From Prorocentrum cordatum (taxonomy: Eukaryota > Sar > Dinophyceae > Prorocentrales > Prorocentraceae): a stretch of DNA of 64,000 bases. Shown in pieces: positions 41,289-52,238 of the stretch; the stretch's first letter is position 1, and each line of letters begins with the position of its first letter. The notes beneath the pieces were generated by a model. That model made no database searches. It worked only from the letters and a program-made list of their open reading frames with translations, and was not told the DNA's origin. The stretch covers positions 271,264 through 335,263 of the forward strand of contig CAUYUJ010014190.1 in assembly GCA_963575745.1 (NCBI GenBank), written 5' to 3'. The position numbers were made by a program, and so were the translations under genes.

Positions 41289-43039
41289 CGGGTCGCCTAC
41301 GGCCCCGGGGGAAACCGTGCAGCTTAGGATGTGCACACGTCGTTTGCATCGCACAACTTGCACGACGCAGGTTGCACCACGAAGCTTTGCATGCCATGTT
41401 TTGCACGACCTGGGTTGCACCAGACATTTGACATCCCATGCTGCCCTGTGAGTGCTGCAGCACGTAGATCAGGCCCCATCCGTTGCAGCACCACATGGAA
41501 ATAGCCTGCACCAACTCTTTGCACCACGTTGAGTATTGCATCCCATCGATTCCACCATACCTAGTGCGCCACATACGTTGCACCCCATGTTTGGACGGCC
41601 CAGGTTCCAATAATAGAGCACAGCACATCCGTCAATTCCCGAACATGGAATTAGCCGCCCTGCCGAGGTCTTACCCCTCTCCTTCGCGCATTGCCTACTC
41701 ACTGTTTGCTACGCTCGATCGCATGTTAGGGGCCAGTCAGTACAATGCTAGTTGACGCGATACTGCCCTCCACCCCACCCCTAATCCCTTGCAGATGCTA
41801 CAAGGCGGTGCGATCGCGTTGACCTAATAGGAACGGCTTGCCAGGATCTAAATGAAATTGCACAGTGCGCCAGACACGCGCGCCCTCATGCGGGCGCATT
41901 TCATATCAAGGTGTGCCGCACCAGCAGCTAGATGCGTTTGGCAGCCTGTGTCGGATGACAGAGCGCGCGGGCCACGCGCGCGCGTGTTGAGCACAGGCAG
42001 CGGGCAAAAAACCATTGATTGGTCTGTGAGCATGCCAACACAGATAGATCTGAGCATTTTCTCAGGGTAGAGGGCAAAGGGTGAAATCTCAAATGCCGTT
42101 TCGATTGGTTCTCGAGGCTTGAACTTGCAGAAGGTGAATCACAAGTCGGATTGATTTTCGAGGTGCAAAAGCCCATATGGATTTCACCCTGAGCCCTCCA
42201 CCCCAAGAACATGCTCTGCCAGATGTGGCAAACACACACACACACACATGATAGCCGTCTGTTGTTCAACCGCAGGTCTGCCAGGCTGTTTAGTTTCCAC
42301 GCGCCCGCACTTTCTCAACCTCCTATTCAGCACCGTCGCCCTTGCCATCAGCGCCACCCCCTCTATCATCATCAGCACTCGCTCGCCCGAGCCACAAATA
42401 TAGGAGAAGGGTCCTCGCGTCACTGCGCCAGTTGAGTTTTTCCCGCCTGGTTGCGGGTGGTCGGCTGGGATGTCTGCACGAGCGTTCAAGGTGGTGTGCG
42501 GAGTCCCGAGAGGCGAACCTTCTTTCTGACAGCAATGATTCAATTCCTACCCCTTTTTCACCGAGGTTTCGTGCTTTGTTCTGCACGATCGGCTAATTCT
42601 TTTTTTCGTTCGTACGATTTCAAAGTGCCGGTGCCGCCCCCCCCCCCCTCATTTTCGTTGATGAACATGTTTTTTTTCACAGGCACGCATCTGCGATGTG
42701 TGTCTTGAAACATTTTCTTCCACGACACATAATGCAGGGTACTCGTGCGGTCCGCCGCGCGAGCAGATCAATATCGTTCGTTAAGCAACAAAGAATTTTC
42801 CAACCATCCGGTGCAGAATTCCCCAAACAGTGCTTGCACTCAGGGAATATTACTTCTCATTCCAGGAACCGGGTCTGCCTGTCGGTCTGGCGGCTAAGTT
42901 GCCGCCTGTCGCCGCCCCGTCTTCGCCTCGTCGCCGCCCGTCGTTTGGGCCTGTCTGGGGGTCTGGCGGCTATGTTGCCGCCGTCGTCGCCTGTTGCCGC
43001 CTCGTCGCAGCCCGCATCGGGTCTCCCTTTTTAGAAAGG
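41289..43039. other. AT-richer unique stretch with ttgcaccacg words
   Basis: Repeated tgcaccac/tgcacgac words around 41345-41560 and a (CA)n at 42231-42248. No exon recognised. Confidence 0.35.
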
Positions 43040-45330
43040 TTTGGGATCTACCACGACCCCCCTGGTTCATCGCCTCTCCCTGGGATTCTACAACTTATGT
43101 ATGATGATGCCCCATGGTAAGTTGGTGCCACCCCAGCTAGACCCAATATCGCCCACGCCTTCATCCCTGCTGAAACAGTTAGCTGCTCGCTCAGACGTTT
43201 ACCAAAAAACATATACGTTCAAGATTCCATTGCAAAAAGAGCTGAACAAGTCCATGCGCACGCGTCGTCGCGCGCGCACGTCGGACCCCGTAAACGAATA
43301 ATAGGTTTCAAATGGGTTTCAAGATGAAGGTTCCCACACATAGGTGTGTGTAATACTTATGCTTACTTACAATAAGAGCCAGAGTGTTGCAACATTGGTT
43401 GTCACCAGAAACATATGCGCGCACACTTGCGAATTCGTGAGAAACGATCGGCGTTCAACCGCTTCTCCAAACGAGACCATGCGAGCCTCCCGCGCGCATG
43501 TCGGGGTTGATCGAACGCCCTTGCGCGCACGTCGGTCGTTCGAACGCCCGTTCGAACGCCATGTCAAATCATACCATGCTGGCCACTCGCGCGCGTCGGC
43601 CGCGCGCACATGGCGAAATCTTTTCCAGAACCTTCGTCGCCGACGCGTGGGCACCACCATCGTCGCTGGCGTGATTCGCATTGGCGCCGTCATCGGCCCT
43701 TCCCCCCGCCGCCATAGTCATCATCGTCACCAGCATCGCCACTACATCATCGTGTTTGCCGTTGTCGGCGTCGACATGATTCCGTTTCCGCCCGATGCGC
43801 CGACCCGCCATGACATACCTTCACGTCAGCGCGGCCTGCGAGACGGGCTGGGAAGTGCCCGGCGGTCAGCGCCACCTCGGCCGCTCTCCGCGCGAGCTTG
43901 CGCGCGTTATGCCGCATCGATTCCACGGCCAACGCCAACCAATTACCGCAATCGCCACTGCATTTGCTTTGCACACCAAGTTGCGGGTTGGCGGGCAGGA
44001 TCATTACGCGACCAGTGGGGTTGATAGATCCAAGCCCTTCAAGAGTAGTTGTTGCACCACGTAGACTGCGCCACGTAGATTGCACCAGAGAGATTGCACA
44101 AAGTAGAACTTCCTATCCGGAAAGAACTTAGATTCTCCCCCCCCCCAGATTTACCGTTCCCACTTGGGATCGGGCGTTGTTCTTGTGATTCTATCCCATG
44201 ATCATGTCAAATTCGAGCTCGTACCATCCCAGCTTGACCCCTTTACCGTTCCCGCCCCTTCCACCCTTGCCAAGCATTGCGCTGCACTACACACACACAC
44301 ACTCGTGTATACAAACCATACAGTTTCAATAATCCCTTGCAACAGAAACAGGACAAACTACAAACGCGCGCGGAGCCGCGCGTGCATACCGACTTGTTCC
44401 CCCAACTTGCGACTTCGCATGGGTTTCAAGATCGATGATTCCGAAAATGCTTGAAACAACGCCATTGGTTTTGCAACATTATTGTGAAACATGCGCGCGC
44501 GGTCTTGCGAGGTCGGTGGGGGGAATCATGGTGCTTCAAGGTGCTCGTCAAATGCGACAAGACGGGCCACCGGAGCGCGCATGTTTCTGTCATTCGAACG
44601 CTTTTGCGCGTTGGTTTTGGGGGGGAGCGCGGCAGAAGCCCTGTCAAATTCTGAAATCTTTCCAAAACCTTCAGCACCGACACGTCGGCTTCATCATCGT
44701 TACTGGCGTGACCACCATCGGCGTCGTCATGTGCCTTGCGCCGTCGTCAACGCCAGCATCGTCACCATCACCGCCACCAACATCAGAATGTCCGCCCTTG
44801 CCGACGGCACCATGATACCGCGCCCGCCCGAGTCACCGACTTGCATTGAAGTGCCCTCGCGCCAGCGCGCCCTGCGAGACGGGCTGTGAATTGCCCAGCG
44901 GTCAGCTTCACCGTGGCCGCGTCGGTCGCGCCAGGCTAGCTAGCCGCTCTGCGCGCGAGGTTGCGCGCGCTAGCGCGGACGTATCGATGCGCCAGCCATT
45001 CCCGAACAGTCTTCGCAATCGCCGCCGCGTTGGTCTGGCCAATGATGTTGCGCATGGGTGTGTGGGATGTTTGCGCGAGCGGTGGAGTCGACAAATCATT
45101 CGTGAGAGTTGGTGAGTTATACCACGTAGATTCCCTGTGCTGAAGAGAAAGTTGGATATACTGCACCCCCGCTCCGGAATTACCGCCCCAACTTGGGCAG
45201 TGCAATGTACCTGCGATTCTTCCCCATCGTTCATTTAAATGAGATCTCGTACCAGCCCAGCCTGACCTGTTATCGACCCCTGGCCTTCACCCCTGTCAAA
45301 TATTTTACGCGCATTCGTACATCAACAATC
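43040..45330 (+). repeat. Degenerate tandem array, unit about 1.0-1.1 kb
   Basis: Corresponding blocks recur in the same order. The block ccatcccagcttgaccc appears near 43133, 44233 and 45257. ttcc(a)aaaccttc and cgcggcctgcgagacggg appear in two units (43630 and 44655; 43830 and 44870). Clearly diverged, non-coding. Confidence 0.7.
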
Positions 45331-45769
45331 ATACATGTTCCAATGAGACCTTGGAGGGGAACCTTCGAGCGATCGAACGTTCGGTGTCTGTTCCGGATTG
45401 CGCGCAGGCCCAGTGAAACGATGTCGTCTATTATATTGGATGTTTGTTTTTTGTGCAAGTGTACGGCATTCGTTGTTGTTGACAAAAAATAAAGATCAAA
45501 CACAATATTATACGTCATCGCAAAGCCTGTTCTGTTATGCCTCCGTCTAGTGAGTCAGTTTCTTTTCCATCGACTCTTGCCCGCAATGCCATATGTTCTG
45601 CCCGGTTCGCTCTCTTATAAAATGATCGGCAGTCTGGCGTGATGCCGTGACAATTGTCACGATTGATACGTCGTCCAATCGGTCGTTGCTCCGATTGTTT
45701 AATCTAGAGGCCAGCCCGACCCCTGCGCGCACGTCCAGTTTGATAGTGCCATCGCACGGTGCATTATGT
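45331..45769. other. Unique AT-richer sequence
   Basis: Nothing supported. Confidence 0.3.
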
Positions 45770-46560
45770 CATGGGGTTCCTATTCTTTCTAGGGTGTTGT
45801 GTTTTTGCGTTGTTGCGCCGTGTTATGCCATGTTGTGTTCTGCCATGTTATGTTATGCCATATGTTGTTCAGCGGTGTTGTTTACGCTATGCTAAGTTAG
45901 TGACAGCAAATTATGATATGCTCTGTCATGGCATGCTCCGCCAATGCAGATGTTCAAGGTCGTTGCCGAAACGGTATCAGTAGTGTAAGAGTCATGTTAT
46001 GCGATCTGCGTTGCGTTGTCTGCTGTCCAACATATAATGCCATAATCTGCTATGTTAACATCGGGTATAATTTAGGCCATCCGGTATCAGAGTGTGAACA
46101 ACAGTACAGACCTTTCAGTACGCTATTACATTACCCGCTGTGGTATACCCTGACATGTTCCGGTATGTCATTGTATGCGTTGCGATGGCATGGTATGTTC
46201 CATGTTGCGTTATGTCATGCTCTGTTCCGTTAAGATGAAGATATGATTTGCCATGCGTTGTCATGTCTTGCTATCGTATAGTATGGTATGCCGCGGCTGT
46301 GAAATAATGCAATGACATGGTATGGACTGCTGTGCTCTGGCCTTCTTTGGTATGGTATGCTTTAGTATGCCATTGTGTGAAACTGTATGTTATGCCATGC
46401 TGTGTTCTGGTATGCTCCGTTCGTTCGTTTGTGTTGTGATGTGTGGTGCTGTGCTGTGTCCTGTATGATCCGTCATGTCAGTGCATGCGGTGCGGTGATG
46501 TGTCATGACACGCTCTTGTACTCCATGCTATGGCATGGTGTGATGTCATGGTATAGGCCT
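45770..46560 (+). repeat. Degenerate (tatgccatgt)n-like region
   Basis: Words such as tatgccatg, tgttatgc and tatggtatg recur irregularly over almost 800 bases, probably a decayed satellite. Confidence 0.55.
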
Positions 46561-46775
46561 TCGCCCCCGATTCGCTGCTTGACTGCCATGCAGCCCCTGT
46601 AGCAGGCCCGAGAGGCCGAGATCCAGTATACGTCGAAACGCATGTGTTGGAAACAAAGTGTGTTGTCGGAGAGTCGGTTCTCGGGGCCGCCCCTCGGCTC
46701 CTCGGCGGCCGTTCGGGACGATCACGGCACGCCGCGGCGCTGGCCAATGGAGGATTTCTCCGAAGGGCTTAGGCG

Positions 46776-46888
46776 ACCCCTCCTCCTCCTCCTCCTCCTC
46801 CTCCTCCTCCTCCTCCTCCTCCTCCTTCCCCTCCTCCTCCTCCTCCTCCTCCTCCTCCTCCTCCTCCTCCTCCTCCTCCATCACCTCC
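46776..46888 (+). repeat. (CTC)n microsatellite
   Basis: Nearly perfect. Confidence 0.92.
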
Positions 46889-46997
46889 TCCTCCCCCACC
46901 TCCTCTCAAGACGTGTTGGCACGAGCAGCAAGTCCCTAGGCCCCTCGTTTTGAGGGGCATTGCGAAGCCATGTGATCCCGTCCTCTTCCCTGGGACC

Positions 46998-47262
46998 AGC
47001 CTCCTCTTCCTCCTTCTCCTCCTCATCCTCCTCCTCATCCTCCTTCTTTTCCCTCTCCTCCTCCTCCTTTTCCTCCTCCTCCTCCTCCTCCTCCTCCCTT
47101 CTCCTCCTCCTCCTCTCCTCTTCCTCCTCCTCCTCCTCCTCTTTTCCCCCCCTCCTCCTTTTCCTCCTCCTCCTCCTCCTCCTCCTCCTCCTCCTCCTCA
47201 TCCTCCTGCTCCATCTCCTCCTCCCCCTCTCCCTCCTGCTCCTCCTCCTCCTCCTCCTCGGG
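46998..47262 (+). repeat. (CTC)n microsatellite
   Basis: CTC/TTC pyrimidine array. Confidence 0.92.
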
Positions 47263-47997
47263 TCGCCTGCGGCCCCGGGGGAAACCGTGCACTGGTGGAA
47301 ACCACCCCGGGCGTCGGAGGCTCCCGAGCACGTCCGAAGAGTTTCGAGCGCCACGGAAAACTCCTCCCAGGGGCAAGTCCTCGCAGGAGATTTCTCGCCC
47401 ACCGCCCGCGCTCCCGCCCAAAGAGCGAGATCGCCCCGGAAAGAGAGGGGGGACACTCGAGCAGTGACCCCCAGGGGGCCATGTTCGGGCGCGCCTGAAT
47501 CGAGGATGGGCGCCCCCCCGCCTCCGTGGCAGATCCCCGAGTGGTGCCCCAAAGTCTGGGTCCAGTCGGGAACACCACGAAGTCGGGGACTCCATGAGCT
47601 GACAACTGGCACCCGTGCGTGTGCGGTCCCCTCGGGGTGGCATTCGGGGGGCGGGGAGGCCATGGGCGGGTGCTGTCGAATGGGGATCCCCGCTCGGACG
47701 GGAGGCCCCCCTCGGGGTCCGACACATGGCGCCCGCACGTGTGGCGCCTTCACCTCCTTGCCCTTGCCCATTCCTCCTCCCTATACGGTCGGGCCGAGGT
47801 ACAAGATTGAGGTCGGTTCCGGGAGGGTGTCCTGATGATCTTCGTGTCGGTTGGATGTTCTTGTGCATCCCGCGGGAGGGCACTCTCGAGAGAATTCATG
47901 GGTTTGGGTGTTTTCTCCAGCGGATGGTCTGATGTTCTTGAAGGATATTATTATGTCTTATGTCCGGCCGTAGGTTTACGGCGTGCGTTGTGTTTCC
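47263..47997. other. GC-rich unique sequence
   Basis: No gene recognised. The block ttggatgttcttgtgcatcc recalls 22230-22250. Confidence 0.3.
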
Positions 47998-48846
47998 ATC
48001 ATTCAGGAGGGGGAAAGCACAGACAACATGATTCGTCGACCCCTTGGACAATGTGCGAAAGCATGGGAAGTGTTGGGTGGGGAAGACGAAAACCCAGAGA
48101 GCATTCAAGATTTGGGAACTCCTGGGACGTGTGCCTATCTATTGGTGTGTCCCTGGGCACATTCGATCATTGCAGGCAGTCAGAGCCTCGAATCATCAGG
48201 GGTAACTCGGGTCAGGGCTAACTCGGGTTCGTTTTTCGGGATTCCGAAACCGAGTTACCCTGAATAATTCGGGCGTCCAGAGCCCCAAACCATCAGGGGC
48301 AACTCGGGTCAGGGCTCTTTCGGGGTTTTCATTTTTCCAGGAATCCAAACCCGAGTTACCCCGGGCCCTTGCCCTCGATAACCTGGGCGCCCATGGCACG
48401 ATCCCCGGGAAACGATACGGGACAACATGGGAAGTGTGGGGTGGGGACGACGAACGCCTAGAGATTATTCAAGATATCTGGGAACCCCTGGGGCGTGCGC
48501 CGATCTGTTGGTGCGTCCCTGGGCCCCTCCGATCCCTGCAGGCGGGGCGGCGGGGCAAGAGCCTCGAATCATCAGGGGCAACTCGAGTCAGGGCTGACTC
48601 GGGTTGGTTTTTTCTCGGGAGCCCAAACCCGAGTTACCCCGGGCCTGAGTTGCCCCAGATATCTCGGGCGCCCAAGGCACGATCCCCGAGAACAAATATG
48701 GGAAAACATGGGAAGCGTGGGGTGGGGACGGCGAACGCCCAGAGAATGTTCAAGATATCTGGGACACCCCGGGGCGTGCGCCTACCTGCTGGTGTGCCCC
48801 TGGGCCCCTCCGATCAATGCAGGCAGGGCGGCGGGGCAAGAGCCTC
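47998..48846 (+). repeat. 282-bp tandem repeat (family D1 related), about three units
   Basis: gggcgccc(a/c)..ggcacgatccc starts at 48384 and 48666 (period 282); an older unit lies at 48000-48300. Each contains an inverted pair aactcggg / cccgagtt. The last unit stops in gcaagagcctc, which is also the acceptor and first codons of exon K. Confidence 0.8.
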
Positions 48847-48978
48847 TTGCGGGGGCTGCGGCTGGGCTGCGGGCTCCTGGGCGCGCTCTGCGCGTGCCCC
48901 GCGGCCGCGCGGGAGGCGGCCGCCGCGGGCGCGGCCCCCGCGGTCGTGAGGGCCATGCGCGCCCAGGCGAGGGACGCG
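48841..48978 (+). CDS. Armadillo-like gene, exon K
   Basis: 138 nt, phase 0: SLLRGLRLGCGLLGALCACP, AAAREAAAAGAAPAVVRAMR, AQARDA. One full repeat. Acceptor gcaag, donor GC (gcacaccc). The start overlaps the end of a 282-bp repeat unit. Joined to exon L it gives RDA-EVQREGFGALLALA, a perfect repeat transition. Confidence 0.65.
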
Positions 48979-49004
48979 GCACACCCAGACCTCCTCGACC
49001 TCCC

Positions 49005-49490
49005 CCCCCTTCCCCTCCTCCTCCTTTTTCTCCTCCTCCTCCTCCTCCTCCTCCTGCTCCTCCTCCTCCTCCTCCTTATACACCTCCCTCTCCTCATCCT
49101 CCTGCTCCTTCTCCTCCTCCTCGACCTCCTCCGTCCTTCTCCTCCTACTTCCTCTCCTCCCTCCTCCTCCTCCCTCCTCCTCCTCCTCCTCCTCCTCCTC
49201 CTCTCCTCCTCCTCCTTCCTCTCCTCCTCCTCCTCCTCCTCCTCCTCCTCCTCCTCCTCCTCCTCCTCCTCCTCCTCCTCCTCCTCCTCCTCCTCCTCCT
49301 CCTCCTCCTTCCTCCCTCTCCTCCTCCTCCGCCTCCTCCTCCTTCCCTCCTTCCTCCTCCTCCTCCTCCACCTCCTCCTCCTCGCACCTCCTCCTCCTCC
49401 TCCTCGCTCCTCCTCCTCGCTCCTCCTCCTCGCTCCTCCTCTTCCTTCTCGCTTCTCCTCCTCCTCCTCCTCCTCCTTCTCCTCCTCCTC
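49005..49490 (+). repeat. (CTC)n pyrimidine tract
   Basis: Nearly 490 bases. Confidence 0.95.
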
Positions 49491-49495
49491 CTCGA

Positions 49496-49712
49496 TCGAA
49501 ACGGATACGTACATAAAGGAATGGGTACAAAGGCCGACAGCATGTTTTGATCGTTGTGGACAGGGCTCGCTGTCGGTGTGGCCGTGGATTTTGTCCTCTT
49601 GAGCCAGAAGGCCGCCTGCCCAACAGTGGCCGCTGCTGTTTTGGACAGCACTTGTTGGTGGGCATTCAGATAAATTTTGTCCGTACCCAGTTCGGGCGTG
49701 CAAGCCGAAGAT
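49496..49712 (+). repeat. MITE family B, diverged copy
   Basis: Shares ggacagggctcgctgtc, ggccgcctgcccaaca and ttcgggcgt with 50809-51015. Confidence 0.65.
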
Positions 49713-49794
49713 AGGGGTCCTGAGGGATGGGGGCCGAAGGACGGGAAGGGATCCAGGGGTGGATTTTCGTTGTCTGAGGCACGTCCTGTGAACC

Positions 49795-49960
49795 ACCAGA
49801 AATCGGCATGCAGATAATTCCTCTGAACTCCGCGCGGATTTCTTGGATCGGCGCTGGGCCCCCGATGGCGGCGCCTCCGGCGCCGCCCCTCGCGCGCTCC
49901 GCGCGCCAGAGACGGGGGGGTCCGCCGCCCATCCAAGAATTCCGCGCGCACATGTTTGGC
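49795..49960. repeat. Hairpin related to the elements at 1618-2275
   Basis: ccgcgcggatttcttggatc ... gatccaag-like arms around a ggcgcctccggcgcc core. Confidence 0.6.
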
Positions 49961-50124
49961 TCCTGTAGCCCAGACCCCCTCGAGTCGTGAGCGAAGACAC
50001 GATGGGAGGATGCTGACAATTCCCGGGCTCCTGGGGCCCTCGCTGGGCCCCAGAGCAGTCAGCAACAACGGCTCGGGAGTGGCTCGAGACCTCGTGTTGA
50101 GGGCCCACATCATGGTTAGGTAGG

Positions 50125-50280
50125 GCGCGTCCCCTTACAGGCGGATTTTGGACGACAACTAAAAAAGTATCCCAAAACTACGCACAAATAATCACAAATA
50201 GTCAACACATCTTCCCCAGACTATTTGTTGACGATTTTCGAATATTCCTCCTGTAAGTTGACAAGCCTGACTTAACGTCA
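50125..50280. repeat. Dispersed repeat family D5, palindromic copy
   Basis: Ends cttacaggcggattttgg and (complement) cttacaggaggaatattcg; AT-rich interior with actatttgt repeats. Confidence 0.6.
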
Positions 50281-50344
50281 TGTACAAATCTGGACACTGA
50301 CTGTTTCCTGGGCATTGCCCTTGCTTCACACTAGGCTTGTCCGT

Positions 50345-50563
50345 TCAGTTTTGGGCCCTGTGGCCATCACACACCGATCTGGCTCCACAGATCTTGTCGA
50401 AAAATGGTGTCCAGGGCATCAGTTTTTGGGATTCTGCGATGCTGTGGTTTTTCGGGCGACCTCGGATCTCAGGCCAGGCACTCACTCCCTCGGCGGCTGG
50501 TGCTGCCAGGATTGCCAGGAAGCAAACGAGCGTCCTGAGGGAAACCCTGATCTCCGACTGCAT
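50345..50563 (-). CDS. Small frame with signal-peptide-like start
   Basis: 72 codons. Starts MQSEIRVSLRTLVCFLAILA then APAAEGVSAW: a basic n-region, a hydrophobic stretch and small residues suit a secretory signal peptide. The rest (GRPKNHSIAESQKLMPWTPF) matches nothing known to me. Could be a first exon of a minus-strand gene or chance. Confidence 0.25.
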   Translation of the reverse strand: MQSEIRVSLRTLVCFLAILAAPAAEGVSAWPEIRGRPKNHSIAESQKLMPWTPFFDKICGARSVCDGHRAQN

Positions 50564-50589
50564 TTGTTAAACAGTCAACCCGCATAGCA

Positions 50590-50720
50590 ATGATGGGCAA
50601 CCTTCCCAAGGATACCTTTGCATCCTTGCCTCCTCGGTCCATCCTTCGCCGCTTTCGCTGGCCGCGCCCCGCTCGAGAAGCTCCGAAACGGCCTTCCAAG
50701 GCCCCTGCATCCGCATCGTG
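50590..50720 (+). repeat. Dispersed repeat family D10
   Basis: cttcccaRggmtgccyttgcatcctt and cgctggccgcgccccgctcg shared with 26575-26710 in the same orientation. Confidence 0.65.
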
Positions 50721-50808
50721 CATCCTCATTATCTGGGCCGACTGCAATCCAGACGTTTTTCGTCTGGGGCCTGGGGCCCGTCTTCGGGCTCTGGAGCAGT
50801 CAAGATTG

Positions 50809-51015
50809 CACGCACGAAATGGGTACTGAAATAATGGGTACGATGCCCAACAGCGGATGTTGTTCATTTTGAACAGGGCTCGCTGTCCACGCCGCCGCGG
50901 CCTGTGTCCATTCGAGACAGGGGGGCCGCCTGCCCAACAGCGGCCGCTGTTGGTTTGGGACAACATTTGCTGTTGGGCATTGTACCCATTTTTTCGGTAC
51001 CCATTTCGGGCGTCC
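50809..51015 (-). repeat. MITE family B, copy 2
   Basis: Ends cacgaaatgggtactgaaat / ttcggtacccatttcgggcg. Interior homologous to 617-823 in the other orientation. Confidence 0.75.
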
Positions 51016-51149
51016 AAGCCTCGGCGAAACACTGGCCCCCGGGAGGGAGGTGCTCGGGACCTGTCTCTGGGGCCGCGCGTGGAACAGCAAAGACACGTCG
51101 TCGGAGGCCTGGGAGCATGTTCTCCGGTATGCGATTGGTTGTTTTGGAT

Positions 51150-51352
51150 TCGTTGTTTTTTGCCGTGCGGCGCGGGCCCTCGCACCCCCCCCTCCCCCCC
51201 CTGGAGTAGATCTTGGCTGTTCTGGGCGACTGCTTCGAACAGGTGGAGCCTCGCCCATGATGGCCGCACTGCTGCAAGCAGACGCACTGAGCAGGGGTCC
51301 AGAGCCAGACCCCCCTTCTCCCCCTCCCCCTTTCCACCCAGTGTCGAAACGA
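51150..51352 (+). repeat. Dispersed repeat family D9, copy 2
   Basis: Partner of 40285-40497. Confidence 0.75.
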
Positions 51353-51360
51353 GACCAACC

Positions 51361-51485
51361 CCGCGACCCACCCCGCGACACTAACTCGCGGCCCCCCCGC
51401 GACCCACCCTCGATCCACCTGCGACCCACCCGCGACCCACCCGCGACCACTTTGCGACCCACCCAGCGATCCATCCGGCGCCCGC
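51361..51485 (+). repeat. 10-bp tandem repeat (gcgacccacc)
   Basis: About ten degenerate copies. Confidence 0.85.
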
Positions 51486-51597
51486 CCCTCACTCTCGGGT
51501 GATACATACTCGTATACGGTTGGCAGATTGTTGCAGATTCGACGAAGGCAGCAGCTGTGGGGTACGTCAGTGCTGCCGTCGATCTCCTGCTCGAAGG

Positions 51598-51610
51598 GTG
51601 GAGGAGGAGG

Positions 51611-51655
<45 letters not shown>

Positions 51656-51890
51656 GAGGAGGAGGAGGAGGAGGAGGAGGAGGAGGAGGAGCAGGAGGAG
51701 GAGGAGGAGGAGGAGCAGAAGGAGGAGGAGGAGGAGGAGCAGGAGGAGGAGGAGGAGGAGGAGGAGGAGGAGGAGACCAGAAGGAGGAGCAGGAGGAGGA
51801 AGAGCAGGAGCAGGGAGGAGGAGGAGGAGGGAGCAGGAGGAGGAGGAGGAGGAGGAGGAGGAGGAGGAGGAGGAGGAGGAGGAGGAGGAG
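51598..51890 (+). repeat. (GGA)n / (GGAGCA)n purine tract
   Basis: Target of Copia element 2. The same purine repeat resumes at 59009. Confidence 0.95.
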
Positions 51891-51974
51891 TGATTCTGAC
51901 ACCCTCCTCTGTGCGCCTATTTTGGCTCAAGATGAAAAAGAGATATTGCAGTACATCGGCATATTATCTCATCA
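51891..51974 (+). repeat. 5' LTR of Copia element 2
   Basis: Begins TG and ends CA. Only 84 bp, among the shortest LTRs I know of. Contains a spliced-leader-like motif. Confidence 0.88.
51919..51931 (+). promoter_or_regulatory. Spliced-leader-like motif in 5' LTR
   Basis: ATTTTGGCTCAAG equals the last 13 nt of the dinoflagellate spliced leader as I remember it. It is preceded by gcc plus one extra t. The 3' LTR copy is at 58953-58965. Confidence 0.6.
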
Positions 51975-51992
51975 TGGTAGCGTGAGCTGGCC
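51975..51992 (+). promoter_or_regulatory. Primer-binding site of Copia element 2
   Basis: TGGTAGCGTGAGCTGGCC immediately after the LTR. The first eight bases match the site of element 1 and fit an initiator-Met tRNA 3' end; one extra T follows. Confidence 0.65.
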
Positions 51993-52238
51993 ACTCACTG
52001 CTGCCGACCCCGCCCAGGCCTCGGCGCGCCGCGGCCGCGGGCGCCACGGCGAGCCAGCAGGAGGCTCGAGGCTGGAAGAGAGCGGCATCGGTCGCGGCAA
52101 GCTCGGCAGCGTCCGAGCGGCCGGACGCCATTGAGGAGGCGCAGAAGGAGGTCCTAGGCAGGATCACGGACCTTGAGCGCACGAGGCAGGAGATAGCAGA
52201 GAGCCGGGAGGAGCTCGCCGAGAGACACGCTGTCAAGC

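Noticed and set aside
49600-49612. TGGCTCAAG (minus strand) as a spliced-leader relict
   Set aside because: Only nine bases, inside a diverged MITE B copy whose relative lacks it; chance is adequate.
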